From: Cyanobacteria bacterium UBA791
GTDB taxonomy: Bacteria > Cyanobacteriota > Vampirovibrionia > Gastranaerophilales > Gastranaerophilaceae
Length of the DNA: 16,706 bases
Assembly (NCBI GenBank): GCA_002297005.1
Contig: DBIX01000016.1
Coordinates: forward strand, 1 to 16,706
Direction of reading: 5' to 3'
Shown here: piece by piece, positions 4,449-12,463 of the stretch
How the letters are laid out: each line of letters opens with the position of its first letter
How positions within the stretch are numbered: position 1 is the stretch's first letter
The notes under the pieces: generated by a model
Told to the model about the DNA's origin: nothing
The model's database searches: none
What the model saw: the letters and a program-made list of their open reading frames with translations, nothing else
Made by a program: the position numbers and the translations under genes

Positions 4449-7286
4449 TTATTTAATTTTCTTTAATGATGACACAAAGTTATTTGTTTGTATATCACCG
4501 TCAAATTTTGTTAAAAATACTTGTGCTGTTGCCTCGCCTGTTTCAAGTTCAGGAAGTTGTGATAATTCTGCTGCATAATAGCTTACTTGTTCTTTTGAAT
4601 TGAATGGCATTTGATGAGCAAGCGTTTCAAGTGATAATCTTCTCAAGAAACCTGTAAATCCTTTATGTTTATTGTTGAATTTCGTATAAATTCTCAAAGA
4701 TGCATCCATATTTTCAAGATTTAATTGACCAACGATAAATGCACTCAATTGAGGTGATGATGATTTAATCATCATTCTTTCAGCAATATTGTTTTTTATC
4801 ACAATAGTACCGTTAATCTTTTTGAATGTACCCTCTGGGACGTTTACTATATCTAAAATTGTTGTTGGACTAACCATTACAATAGGGTTTCTAAAGATTG
4901 CCGCTACATTCAAAATATATTGTACAAGTCCAAGTTTTGCAATTGAACCATTGTTTATTGCAAATCTGATTTGTCCATTTAATTTCATATCTTTATCTGT
5001 ATAAAATTCAAGCAACGCACTTGCTTTACCAGAAATTTCTTTTGGCAAGTTTAAGGTTGATGAGGCAATAGCATCTGAATCAACGTCTTTTGCACCTAAT
5101 CTTACTGAATATTTTTGTTTTGCTAAATCGCAATAAACTTTTAGTGTTGAAATACCGTCTGCAAAATCAAATTTATTAGATTTTATTTCTAAAATTCCTT
5201 TTGGCGTCAAGGTTAGATTTGCATGTAAATTACCAAAGTTTATAAGTTTATAATGACCTTTGTTAACGTGGAATTTACAACTCTTGATTGCAACTAGATT
5301 TGGCATAAAAGCAATTTGCTCTACATCATTAGAGTTTGTTGTTGCCTCAGAAGCTTTTTCAACTTCAAAATATTTTGTAGGAACGTCACTTCTTGTGATT
5401 TTTAATTGTGCCATTCTTTGTTCTCTCAGTTTAATTTGTTCTGGAGTTAATGGTGGTCTTGGTGCAAAACTTTGCATTACTCTATCAATATCAAGTTCAT
5501 CAAATGTCATATCAACATTTTGAACAATGATAGGGAATAGCATTCTGTTTTGGATATTACCGTCAAGTTTATATTTTGCACGACGAAGTGCTCCTTCGGA
5601 TTTAACATGAACATTATCTCTATCAGAAGTTATATCTGCGTTTTTGATAAATAATCCTGTTCCAACAACAATTACTCTTGAGAAGTTTATGTCAGAATCG
5701 ATATATGGATTATTTTTATCGTGATTAATGTATTTTAGTTTGCCCTTAAATGTTCCTCGTTTAAACAAGTTTTGGTTTACAAGTACATTGAAAAATTCAC
5801 TCGGCAATACTTCTGGAATATCAAATGCCAATTCATTGATAGCACCAGTTACTATATTAATCTTACTTTTTATTGATACAAGTGGTTTAGACATTGGTCT
5901 TCCACCCTCTGCAATAGTATCAGAGATATAATAGTTCAAGTGTTCAATTTCAAGGTCTTGACCTTTCATAATAAGTTTGATACCCAAAGCTCTATCAAAT
6001 TTATTAGAACTAATTGAAGATTTTTCTATCAACAAATCTGAACCTTTAGGGATTTTTGCACCACCTGCAACTACAACTTTTCCGCTAATATCGTAGTCAA
6101 CACGTAGAGCAAATTTTGATAATCCTACAAGATTTAATTTGCAACCAGCGATTTTTGATACATATCTTGCAAATTCGTCCTCTGCAACACCAGTTACTGC
6201 AAGAACTGTATCTGCTGTCTTCATATAGTTTTTAACTGTACCTGAAATATCGATATTGTTTGCTTTTCTTGAGCCATAAAAACCTTTAATATCTTTTATT
6301 TCAATATTTTTAGGGTCAATTTTAATAAGCCCTTTTGTTACTGTAAATGGTAAATTTGCAACAGGTATTAATTTTGCATTAATCTTATTAACGTTGACAT
6401 TACCTTTTATACCCTTGTTTGAAAGGTTAAGGTTAAAGTTGAATGAACCATTCAAATCTTTAAAACATGCCAAAACTTCTTTTCCGTTTGGAATTATTAA
6501 GTTTGAATCAAGTGCTTGTTTTACGTTATTAACATTGAAGTTTTTAGAAGTTACATCAAAAGTATATTTATTGTTTTTATCAATATATCCGTCTACTGCA
6601 ACCATTGATTTGTCAACGATAAATCTGAAATCATCAACAACCAATTTTTTGTCCTTAATATAAACTCTATCAAAATCTCTGAACATTAATCTAAAACGTT
6701 GATTATCGTATTCAATATCAGTTAAGATTTTGAAGTGTACATATTTTGGTTCTTTTTCTTTTGTTATTTCTAAATCTTTGGCTAAAACTTTTACCAATAC
6801 TCTATTATCAGGTCTATAAAGTATCATACATTTTTTCAAATATAAGATAGAATTAAACCAATAAATTTCGTATTTAGACGGTTTTTGTTCTTCGCCCTCT
6901 TTTAAAGTTAATGTTTGTAATTTGTTTACATCAGCAAAAATATCGTCTGCACCAAGTTTGTTTAATACAATTTGTTTCAAAAGAATTTTGCTAAATGAAA
7001 CACTACTATCTAATTTTTTAATACTTAAAAGAATTTCGCCATTTTTTGTTAATAAAATTTCATCAGCTGTAAATTCGATATTAGTATTGAATGCAGTTTT
7101 TAATGCTGGGTTTTCAACTACTAATTCTGCACCAATTTCTTTTTTAACAGTTTCTTGAACATAATCTAAAAATTTAGGGTTTGAAACAACTTGTGGCAGT
7201 ACAAAAATGTACAAAGCGATAGGTATCGCAATTAGTATAGCGAATATTGAAATTAGTATTCCAAATATTTTTAAAAATTTATTCAT
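4449..7286 (-). CDS. AsmA-like envelope protein (putative bridge-like lipid-transfer family)
   Basis: A 945-residue protein with one N-terminal membrane anchor (about residues 9-35, ILISIFAILIAIPIALYIF) and a long, repetitive, beta-rich periplasmic body. This is the architecture of AsmA/TamB/YhdP proteins, which span the periplasm and are thought to move phospholipids to the outer membrane. The C-terminal part (about 760-900) has the best AsmA-C resemblance: LNGQIRFAINNGSIAKLGLV, followed by NVPEGTFKKINGTIVIKNN and SPQLSAFIVGQLNLENMDA. The start codon is preceded by GGGGA (7291-7295) at four nt, a weak and tightly spaced site. It leads an operon with the SIMPL gene 17 nt downstream, and diverges from the WG-repeat gene. 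The broad family is likely; the exact subfamily and substrate are not shown by the sequence. Confidence 0.8.
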   Translation of the reverse strand: MNKFLKIFGILISIFAILIAIPIALYIFVLPQVVSNPKFLDYVQETVKKEIGAELVVENPALKTAFNTNIEFTADEILLTKNGEILLSIKKLDSSVSFSKILLKQIVLNKLGADDIFADVNKLQTLTLKEGEEQKPSKYEIYWFNSILYLKKCMILYRPDNRVLVKVLAKDLEITKEKEPKYVHFKILTDIEYDNQRFRLMFRDFDRVYIKDKKLVVDDFRFIVDKSMVAVDGYIDKNNKYTFDVTSKNFNVNNVKQALDSNLIIPNGKEVLACFKDLNGSFNFNLNLSNKGIKGNVNVNKINAKLIPVANLPFTVTKGLIKIDPKNIEIKDIKGFYGSRKANNIDISGTVKNYMKTADTVLAVTGVAEDEFARYVSKIAGCKLNLVGLSKFALRVDYDISGKVVVAGGAKIPKGSDLLIEKSSISSNKFDRALGIKLIMKGQDLEIEHLNYYISDTIAEGGRPMSKPLVSIKSKINIVTGAINELAFDIPEVLPSEFFNVLVNQNLFKRGTFKGKLKYINHDKNNPYIDSDINFSRVIVVGTGLFIKNADITSDRDNVHVKSEGALRRAKYKLDGNIQNRMLFPIIVQNVDMTFDELDIDRVMQSFAPRPPLTPEQIKLREQRMAQLKITRSDVPTKYFEVEKASEATTNSNDVEQIAFMPNLVAIKSCKFHVNKGHYKLINFGNLHANLTLTPKGILEIKSNKFDFADGISTLKVYCDLAKQKYSVRLGAKDVDSDAIASSTLNLPKEISGKASALLEFYTDKDMKLNGQIRFAINNGSIAKLGLVQYILNVAAIFRNPIVMVSPTTILDIVNVPEGTFKKINGTIVIKNNIAERMMIKSSSPQLSAFIVGQLNLENMDASLRIYTKFNNKHKGFTGFLRRLSLETLAHQMPFNSKEQVSYYAAELSQLPELETGEATAQVFLTKFDGDIQTNNFVSSLKKIK

Positions 7287-7302
7287 CTAATCCCCAAATT
7301 TT

Positions 7303-7340
7303 TTGACTTGAAAATTATATCATATTTTATGATAATATAC
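7303..7340 (+). promoter_or_regulatory. Divergent promoter/operator region with 7-bp palindrome
   Basis: Within the 58 bp between the AsmA-like and WG genes, TATCATA (7318-7324) and TATGATA (7328-7334) form a perfect inverted repeat around TTT. A TATGAT hexamer therefore faces each way. For the WG gene, TTGACT (7303-7308) could be the -35 and TATGAT (7328-7333) the -10, at a long 19-bp spacing. Transcription would then begin within about 5 nt of the ATG at 7345, which has no Shine-Dalgarno. The palindrome may also be an operator shared by both genes. Confidence 0.4.
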
Positions 7341-7344
7341 GAAT

Positions 7345-8241
7345 ATGAAAAGAATTTTAACTATATTATTTACATTATTATTATTTCAAAACATCGGCTT
7401 ATGTGTTGATAGTCTGTATACGACAAGCAACTTAACCGTGTTTTCTGAAAATAACAAATACGGTTTAAAAAATGATAAAAACGAAATCATTGTAAAACCT
7501 GAATACAAAAAACTTATCAGATTAGGTCAATCTTCTTGGATTATTCAAAAGAAGAATAGATTTGGACTTATTGACTGCGAGGGAAATTATCTTGTTGCAC
7601 CAAAATATCTTCATGTCGAAAGACTTTTCAATAAATGGGTAAAACTTGGTAATGAAAAAGATTACGGTATCTATGATGAAACAGGTAAAATTATTGTTCC
7701 ACCTGTTTATAATTCTATTGAACCTTTATTTGGTTTTAGATTTTTGACTTATAAAAATTACAAGTATGGTATTTATAATTCAAAAGGTGAAATGCTTTTA
7801 GATAATGAATATGATTATATTTATATGCCAAATCCAAGAACAATGCGTATTAAATACGAGGATAAATGGTATGAAATTGAAAAAATAACTAACGAGGAAG
7901 CAATAAAACTTCCGGAAGATACCGTAAAAGTTAGCTTGGATGGTGAAACTTTTAAAGTTACAAATATCTTTATTAATACAGGTGTTGGAGCTGGTTATTC
8001 TGTTGTAACTGCAACTGATTATCTGCTAAAAATCTTCTCTACAATTTCTCCAGCTTATGAAGAAACTATCGATGATTTAATGCTTTCACAAGGTGCAGAA
8101 ACAGTATCAATTTTCATTAAATTGAGTTGGATACCAAAATTCCCATTTGTATATGCAAAAAAATATTATAACAACTTGATTACACCAAACAAAGGTCCTT
8201 TAGCTAACGTAAGAAACGAACTTAAAGAACAAATGAAATAG
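7345..8241 (+). CDS. Exported WG-repeat protein
   Basis: A 298-residue protein with an N-terminal signal peptide (KR, then ILTILFTLLLFQNIGLC, residues 2-20). Four WG-type repeats follow, centred on Y39-G40, F73-G74, Y107-G108 and Y141-G142, about 34 residues apart, each with the pattern [YF]G, then D/N-x-x-G, then a short hydrophobic strand and PxY. WG repeats form beta-structured, probably protein- or ligand-binding, modules with no known catalysis. The C-terminal third (about 180-298) is not recognised. C20 is not in a good lipobox (G-L-C), so a lipoprotein is unlikely. No ribosome binding site precedes the ATG, yet the signal peptide fixes this start, so translation may be leaderless. It ends at a strong terminator. 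Confidence 0.85.
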   Translation: MKRILTILFTLLLFQNIGLCVDSLYTTSNLTVFSENNKYGLKNDKNEIIVKPEYKKLIRLGQSSWIIQKKNRFGLIDCEGNYLVAPKYLHVERLFNKWVKLGNEKDYGIYDETGKIIVPPVYNSIEPLFGFRFLTYKNYKYGIYNSKGEMLLDNEYDYIYMPNPRTMRIKYEDKWYEIEKITNEEAIKLPEDTVKVSLDGETFKVTNIFINTGVGAGYSVVTATDYLLKIFSTISPAYEETIDDLMLSQGAETVSIFIKLSWIPKFPFVYAKKYYNNLITPNKGPLANVRNELKEQMK

Positions 8242-8256
8242 GTTAATAATTTTAAA

Positions 8257-8287
8257 GTGGCGTAGCCAACGGCTACGCCACCTTTTT
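8257..8287. terminator. Rho-independent terminator, WG gene and nagZ convergent
   Basis: GTGGCGTAGCC (8257-8267) and GGCTACGCCAC (8271-8281) form a perfect 11-bp, G/C-rich stem around an AAC loop, followed by TTTTT (8283-8287). It lies 16 nt after the WG stop codon and 3 nt from the minus-strand nagZ stop. On the minus strand the run after the stem is only TTT, so it is best as a plus-strand terminator but could serve both genes. Confidence 0.92.
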
Positions 8288-8289
8288 GT

Positions 8290-9267
8290 TTAAATTTTTT
8301 CTTTTAATTTTTGAATTTTTTCAAAAGAGTATTCAATTTTTTCTCTTAATTCTGTATCCTTTAGAGCTTTTTGATAAATATTTTCTATCATATTAATAAC
8401 TTCATCTGAGGCATCTCGATAAATAAACATGTTTAAACCAGCTCTGATACCTAATTCACAAGCTTTTTCAAAGCCGTAATTATCAGCAATCGCTTTCATA
8501 TACATATCGTCAGAAATTATTACACCATCAAAACCTAGTGTATTTTTAAGATAGTCAATGCAATTTTTATTCAAGCTTGTTGGGTATTCTTTTCCAAAAG
8601 CATTTGCTTGAATATGTGCCACCATAACCATTTCAATACCGTCTTTTATTAAAGTTTTAAAAGGTTTGATATGAATTTGTTCTAACTCCTCTAAGGTTTG
8701 GTTTAGAGTTGGAAGTTCTAAGTGGCTGTCCTTTGAAGTATCTCCGTGTCCTGGAAAATGTTTTATACAAGGGATGATTCCATTTTCTCTATATGTTTTT
8801 ATAACAACTCTTGCACCTTTTATTACATCTTCTGGGTTATCTGCAAAAGCTCTTTCGTTGATAATTGGGTTGTTTGGATTTGAATTTACATCTGTGCATG
8901 GTGCAAAATTCAAATTTATTCCGTATTCTTTTAATTCTTTTGAAATTTCTTCTGTCTGTTTTTCTAAAAAGTCCAAACCTTTTTCGTAAGCGTATTTTGC
9001 ACTCAAATATTTTTTACCATTATGGATGTTTTCTGTTCTTTCAACACGTCCACCCTCTTGGTCTATTGAGAAAAATGGTTTTATCTTAGCCTTTTTATCT
9101 AAATCTTGTATTAAAAATTTAAATCCATCGGTTGATTTAATATCCTTGGTAAAAAATATTACTCCACCTAAATCGTTAAGAATAGCTTGTGGAGTGTTTT
9201 TTGGGTCAATACCCAATATAAACATTTGGTATAGTTTACTTTTTAGTTCCATGATAATATCATACAT
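8290..9267 (-). CDS. nagZ: Beta-N-acetylhexosaminidase, NagZ type (GH3)
   Basis: Glycoside hydrolase family 3 enzyme that removes GlcNAc from muropeptides during peptidoglycan recycling. The motif KHFPGHGDTSKDSH (residues 159-172) contains the mobile-loop acid/base pair D170-H172, and VIISDDMYM supplies the nucleophile D243. FSIDQEGGRVER (67-78) is the substrate-side motif. No signal peptide is present, so it should be cytoplasmic, as NagZ enzymes of Gram-negative bacteria are; this matches the single-domain length of about 320 residues. The frame opens at a TTG (9288), but that has no ribosome binding site. I chose ATG at 9267, preceded by TTAGG at about 10 nt; ATG at 9252 (MELKSKLYQMF) is also possible. 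CATACA/TGTATG (9261-9274) forms a small palindrome over the start. Confidence 0.93.
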   Translation of the reverse strand: MYDIIMELKSKLYQMFILGIDPKNTPQAILNDLGGVIFFTKDIKSTDGFKFLIQDLDKKAKIKPFFSIDQEGGRVERTENIHNGKKYLSAKYAYEKGLDFLEKQTEEISKELKEYGINLNFAPCTDVNSNPNNPIINERAFADNPEDVIKGARVVIKTYRENGIIPCIKHFPGHGDTSKDSHLELPTLNQTLEELEQIHIKPFKTLIKDGIEMVMVAHIQANAFGKEYPTSLNKNCIDYLKNTLGFDGVIISDDMYMKAIADNYGFEKACELGIRAGLNMFIYRDASDEVINMIENIYQKALKDTELREKIEYSFEKIQKLKEKI

Positions 9268-9336
9268 TTGTATGAGACCTAATTGCAAGTTTTTATTGTA
9301 ATATGTAAATACTAAATAGGGAGTAGGTAAGTAATA

Positions 9337-9792
9337 ATGAAAAAAACATTAGTGATATTAATATTAGGTGTTTTTACGCTTATGGCATTCGGTATTGATG
9401 CTTATGCAGCAAAAAAAGCATCAAAAAGTAAAGTTCCGCAAGAAGAAATTCAAGCGATGTCAGATACTATTGATGCTATAACAAGAAAAGTTTATAGCAA
9501 CACTTTACTTTCACCAGAAGATAATAAAAATTTAATCAACGTAAAAATCAAATTAGATAATCAAATGTTGATTTCACCAGATGTTGTACTTGCTCCATTG
9601 TATTATAAATTAGGATGTTTACTAAAACTAAGAGATATGCAACCAGAAGCAATTGAATGTTTCCAAACAATATTAGAAAACTTCTCAGATACAGCACTTG
9701 CTCCTAAAGCTAGAGCCAACTTGAAAGCTATGGGTGTAGAAGTTGCAGAGGTTGAAGATACAATGTCTGAGGATGATGAAGAAGAAGAATAG
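9337..9792 (+). CDS. Small exported TPR-like protein with acidic tail
   Basis: A 151-residue protein. Residues 1-24 are a clear signal peptide (KK, then LVILILGVFTLMAFG, cleavage after AYA). The mature part begins with a Lys-rich stretch, then about one to two helical TPR-like units; the best matches LYYKLGCLLKLRDMQPEAI and ECFQTILENF, followed by APKARANLKAMG (about residues 88-132). It closes with a strongly acidic tail (EDTMSEDDEEEE). It is probably periplasmic and binds a partner, but no function can be assigned. Upstream are GGGAG (9319-9323) and AGG (9325-9327, nine nt from the ATG) as ribosome binding sites. It diverges from nagZ and is followed by a dispersed repeat and a bidirectional terminator, so it is likely monocistronic. 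Confidence 0.82.
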   Translation: MKKTLVILILGVFTLMAFGIDAYAAKKASKSKVPQEEIQAMSDTIDAITRKVYSNTLLSPEDNKNLINVKIKLDNQMLISPDVVLAPLYYKLGCLLKLRDMQPEAIECFQTILENFSDTALAPKARANLKAMGVEVAEVEDTMSEDDEEEE

Positions 9793-9806
9793 CGTGAGTG
9801 AGCAGA

Positions 9807-9872
9807 GCGAAATTTCGGACAAGTGAGCGAAGCGAAACTGGGTAAGCGAGTGCGAAACCTACGACAACGAAG
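9807..9872 (+). repeat. 3'-flanking dispersed repeat, copy 2
   Basis: Second copy of the 818-884 repeat, beginning 14 bp behind the TPR gene stop. The extra bases before it (GCGTGAGTGAGCAGA) are also GCG/AGC-rich. The repeat is followed by a stem, ACCTAC (9857-9862) with GTAGGT (9877-9882), absent from copy 1. The genes carrying the two copies are unrelated, so the repeat has moved or been maintained independently of coding sequence. Confidence 0.8.
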
Positions 9873-9944
9873 TGAAGTAGGTGACAGCAACGAGCATAAA
9901 GAAATTTCAAGACAGCCAAGGCTTAGAGATTTAAGGATTAAAAA

Positions 9945-9980
9945 TAGAGGCGAAACCAATGGTTTCGCCTCTATTTTTTT
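9945..9980. terminator. Bidirectional Rho-independent terminator
   Basis: A 13-bp perfect stem TAGAGGCGAAACC (9945-9957) / GGTTTCGCCTCTA (9961-9973), loop AAT, with seven T after it (9974-9980) and five A before it (9940-9944). It therefore works on both strands: it ends the TPR transcript on the plus strand and the efp-accB-accC transcript on the minus strand, whose last stop codon is at 9995. Confidence 0.95.
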
Positions 9981-9994
9981 AATGTTTTTAAAAA

Positions 9995-11341
9995 TTATTG
10001 TTTACGTTTCAAATAATCTTCAATAAATCCAGTATTAAATTCACCTGTTTTAAAGATTTCGTCTTCAATAATATCCAAGTGGAATGGAATAGTTGTTTTA
10101 ATACCAGTAATTACATATTCTTTCAAAGCTTGGTACATTCTTCTTCTTGCTTCGTTTCTTGTTTGTCCCCAGCAAATTAATTTACCAATCAAAGAATCAT
10201 AATATGGTGGAATAACGTATCCTGGGTATACGTGTGAATCAACTCTAATACAGAATCCCCCTGGAGCAACATAACCCTCAATTTTACCTGGGCTTGGCAT
10301 AAAGTTTCTATCAGGGTCTTCTGCGTTGATACGACATTCAATAGCATGACCTGCAAGGTGAATATCTTTTTGTGTATATTCAAGTTCTTCACCAGCAGCA
10401 ACTTTAATTTGTTGTCTTACAATATCGACTCTTGAAATCATTTCTGTTACGCCGTGTTCTACTTGAATACGAGTATTCATTTCCATGAAATACCATTTGC
10501 CGTCAGTATCAAGTAAAAATTCACAAGTACCAACACCTTCATAATTAATGGCTTTTGCAGCTCTTACTGCTGCCTCGCCCATTTCTTTTCTTGTTTTTTC
10601 ATCAATAACTGGAGATGGAGCTTCTTCTATCAATTTTTGGTGTCTTCTTTGGATAGAGCAATCTCTTTCACCTAAGTGAATAACGTTGCCATATCTATCA
10701 CCAATGATTTGAACCTCAATGTGTCTTGGGTTTTCTAAGAATTTTTCTGCATAAACATCAGGATTACCAAAATAGTTTTGAGCCTCTTGTTGGCAAATAT
10801 TCATTAATTCAGGTAATTCTTCAGGTGTTCTAGCTACTCTCATAGCTTTACCGCCACCGCCTGCTGTTGCTTTAATAATAATTGGATAACCAACTTTTTT
10901 TGCAAAATCTAGAGCCTCTTGAATAGAACCTAAAATTCCAGTACCAGGAGTAACAGGAACATTATTTTCTATCATTGTTTTTCTAGCATTGGCTTTATCA
11001 CCCATTAATCTCATAGTGTCGCCACTAGGTCCGATAAACTTGATGTGATGTTGATCACAAATGTCAACAAAATCAGGTCTTTCAGATAAGAAACCATATC
11101 CTGGGTGAATAGCATCAGCACCAGAAACAACTGCTGCTGAAATTATTGCAGGAATGTTCAAATAACTCTTTGATGGTTCATTTGGTCCAATGCAATAAGC
11201 ATCTGTTGCCAATCTAACGTGTAATGAGTTTGCATCAGCCTCTGAATAAATAGCAACTGTTGCAATACCTAATTCTCTACACGCACGAATAACTCTAACC
11301 GCAATTTCACCACGGTTTGCAACTAAAACTTTTTTAAACAT
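9995..11341 (-). CDS. accC: Biotin carboxylase subunit of acetyl-CoA carboxylase
   Basis: Catalyses ATP-dependent carboxylation of the biotin on AccB, the first half-reaction of malonyl-CoA synthesis. At 448 residues it has the usual length. It opens with FKKVLVANRGEIAVR; the ATP-grasp glycine loop GGGGKAMR is at 161-168, RRHQK at 232-236, EMNTRIQVE at 287-295 (E287, N289 and R291 match E. coli E288, N290 and R292), and R337 in CRINAED matches R338. The active site looks intact. Odd point: the motif normally reading VEHPVTEM has Gly for Pro (G297) and SR for the following TG. The start follows AAAGG by about eight nt, and the gene lies 11 nt behind accB. It is the last gene of the operon, ended by the terminator at 9945-9980. 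Confidence 0.98.
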   Translation of the reverse strand: MFKKVLVANRGEIAVRVIRACRELGIATVAIYSEADANSLHVRLATDAYCIGPNEPSKSYLNIPAIISAAVVSGADAIHPGYGFLSERPDFVDICDQHHIKFIGPSGDTMRLMGDKANARKTMIENNVPVTPGTGILGSIQEALDFAKKVGYPIIIKATAGGGGKAMRVARTPEELPELMNICQQEAQNYFGNPDVYAEKFLENPRHIEVQIIGDRYGNVIHLGERDCSIQRRHQKLIEEAPSPVIDEKTRKEMGEAAVRAAKAINYEGVGTCEFLLDTDGKWYFMEMNTRIQVEHGVTEMISRVDIVRQQIKVAAGEELEYTQKDIHLAGHAIECRINAEDPDRNFMPSPGKIEGYVAPGGFCIRVDSHVYPGYVIPPYYDSLIGKLICWGQTRNEARRRMYQALKEYVITGIKTTIPFHLDIIEDEIFKTGEFNTGFIEDYLKRKQ

Positions 11342-11352
11342 ATTAAAAACCT

Positions 11353-11793
11353 TTATTCAATGTACATTAATGGTTGACCGTATTCAACAGGTTGACCATC
11401 TTCAACACAAATTTCAACGATTTTGCCTGAGAAATCAGATTCAATTTCGTTCATAAGTTTCATAGCTTCAATAATACAAACTACTTCACCTTGTGCAACA
11501 AGTCCGCCAACTTCAACGAATGGAGGTGCACCTGCAGCTGGAGCTTTGTAGAAAGTTCCTACCATTGGTGATTTAATAACTTTGTCTGATTTTTTTGCTG
11601 GAGCTTCAACTTTCTCTTCTTTTGGTTGAACAGGTTGTGGTTTTTGAATTTGAGGCATAACTTGTGCAACTTCTACTGCTTTACCAGCTTCTTTTTTCAA
11701 AGTTACTGTTTGTTCACCGTCTTTCACACTCAATTCAGTAAGTTGATTTTCTTTTATCAACTTAGCCAATTTTTCTATATATTTAATATCCAT
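11353..11793 (-). CDS. accB: Biotin carboxyl carrier protein of acetyl-CoA carboxylase
   Basis: Carries biotin between the biotin carboxylase and carboxyltransferase sites. The 146-residue protein has an N-terminal helical segment (1 to about 36), a Pro/Ala/Lys-rich flexible linker (about 44-70) and a C-terminal biotinyl domain. The biotinylation motif is EAMKLMN with K112 as the attachment lysine. The protruding-thumb region typical of the bacterial AccB class is visible before the motif (VGTFYKAPAAGAPPFVEVG). GAAAGG lies about nine nt before the ATG. It lies 24 nt behind efp and 11 nt ahead of accC, so the three genes are probably one transcript. AccA and AccD are not in the window. Confidence 0.97.
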   Translation of the reverse strand: MDIKYIEKLAKLIKENQLTELSVKDGEQTVTLKKEAGKAVEVAQVMPQIQKPQPVQPKEEKVEAPAKKSDKVIKSPMVGTFYKAPAAGAPPFVEVGGLVAQGEVVCIIEAMKLMNEIESDFSGKIVEICVEDGQPVEYGQPLMYIE

Positions 11794-11817
11794 GATTAAT
11801 AACCTTTCAGTTAAGTA

Positions 11818-12375
11818 CTAGCAACGATCTAGGTATTCGTTTGTTCTTGTATCAACTCTGATTCTGTCACCGTTTTGTACGAAGAATGGTACGTTAACGA
11901 TAGCACCTGTTTCAGTTGTAGCAGGTTTTGTACCACCTTGAGCTGTGTTACCCTTTTCTGCTGGTGGTGTATCAACAACTTCTAATTCTACGTGTGTTGG
12001 TAAATCACAACCGATAACTTTTGTATCGTGCATTAATACTGATACGTTCATGTTTTCTTTTAAGTACTTAACGCCATCACCTACTTGTTCTGGTGTTAAT
12101 GTGATTTGTTCGTAGTTTTCTAAGTCCATCATAACAAATCCTGTACCTTCTTTATATAAATATTGCATATCTCTACGGTCTAACATAGCTTTTGCAACTT
12201 TTTCACCAGCTCTGAAAGTTTTTTCTACAACTCTACCAGTTTCAACGTGTTTTAGAGTTGTTCTTACGAAAGCTGCACCTTTACCAGGTTTTACGTGTAA
12301 GAAATCTACTACTGTCCATAGTCCGTTATCTAATTCTAGTGTCAAGCCTGTTTTTAAATCGTTTACAGATATCAT
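11818..12375 (-). CDS. efp: Translation elongation factor P
   Basis: EF-P binds between the P and E sites of the ribosome and relieves stalling at consecutive prolines. At 185 residues it has the standard three-domain size. The tip loop reads HVKPGKGAAFVR, with K32 as the tip residue. This is the lysine type, modified in some lineages; no modification enzyme is in the window. The C-terminal signature GDRIRVDTRTNEYLDRC is intact, with an unusual final Cys. AAGGAGA ends six nt before the ATG. It begins the efp-accB-accC operon, a gene order shared with cyanobacteria and Firmicutes. Confidence 0.98.
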   Translation of the reverse strand: MISVNDLKTGLTLELDNGLWTVVDFLHVKPGKGAAFVRTTLKHVETGRVVEKTFRAGEKVAKAMLDRRDMQYLYKEGTGFVMMDLENYEQITLTPEQVGDGVKYLKENMNVSVLMHDTKVIGCDLPTHVELEVVDTPPAEKGNTAQGGTKPATTETGAIVNVPFFVQNGDRIRVDTRTNEYLDRC

Positions 12376-12419
12376 AAATTCTCCTTTTGTATCTTTTTCT
12401 TTTATAATTTAACATCCTG

Positions 12420-12447
12420 ATATTAGCATAAACATATTTTTTTTCAA
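12420..12447 (-). promoter_or_regulatory. Candidate sigma-70 promoter for efp-accB-accC
   Basis: On the minus strand, TTGAAA (complement of 12442-12447) and TAATAT (complement of 12420-12425) are separated by 16 bp, and the -10 is preceded by TGC, an extended -10. The start would lie about 38 nt before the efp ATG. An AATCAT/ATGATT stem (12448-12465) over the cheA stop codon is too weak to be a good terminator, so some readthrough from cheA is possible. Confidence 0.5.
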
Positions 12448-12463
12448 AATCATTGTTACATGA

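Noticed and set aside
9823..10026. Plus-strand ORF covering the 3' repeat and terminator
   Set aside because: It reads through the dispersed repeat and a perfect terminator stem and has no ribosome binding site; it is a by-product of the repeat.
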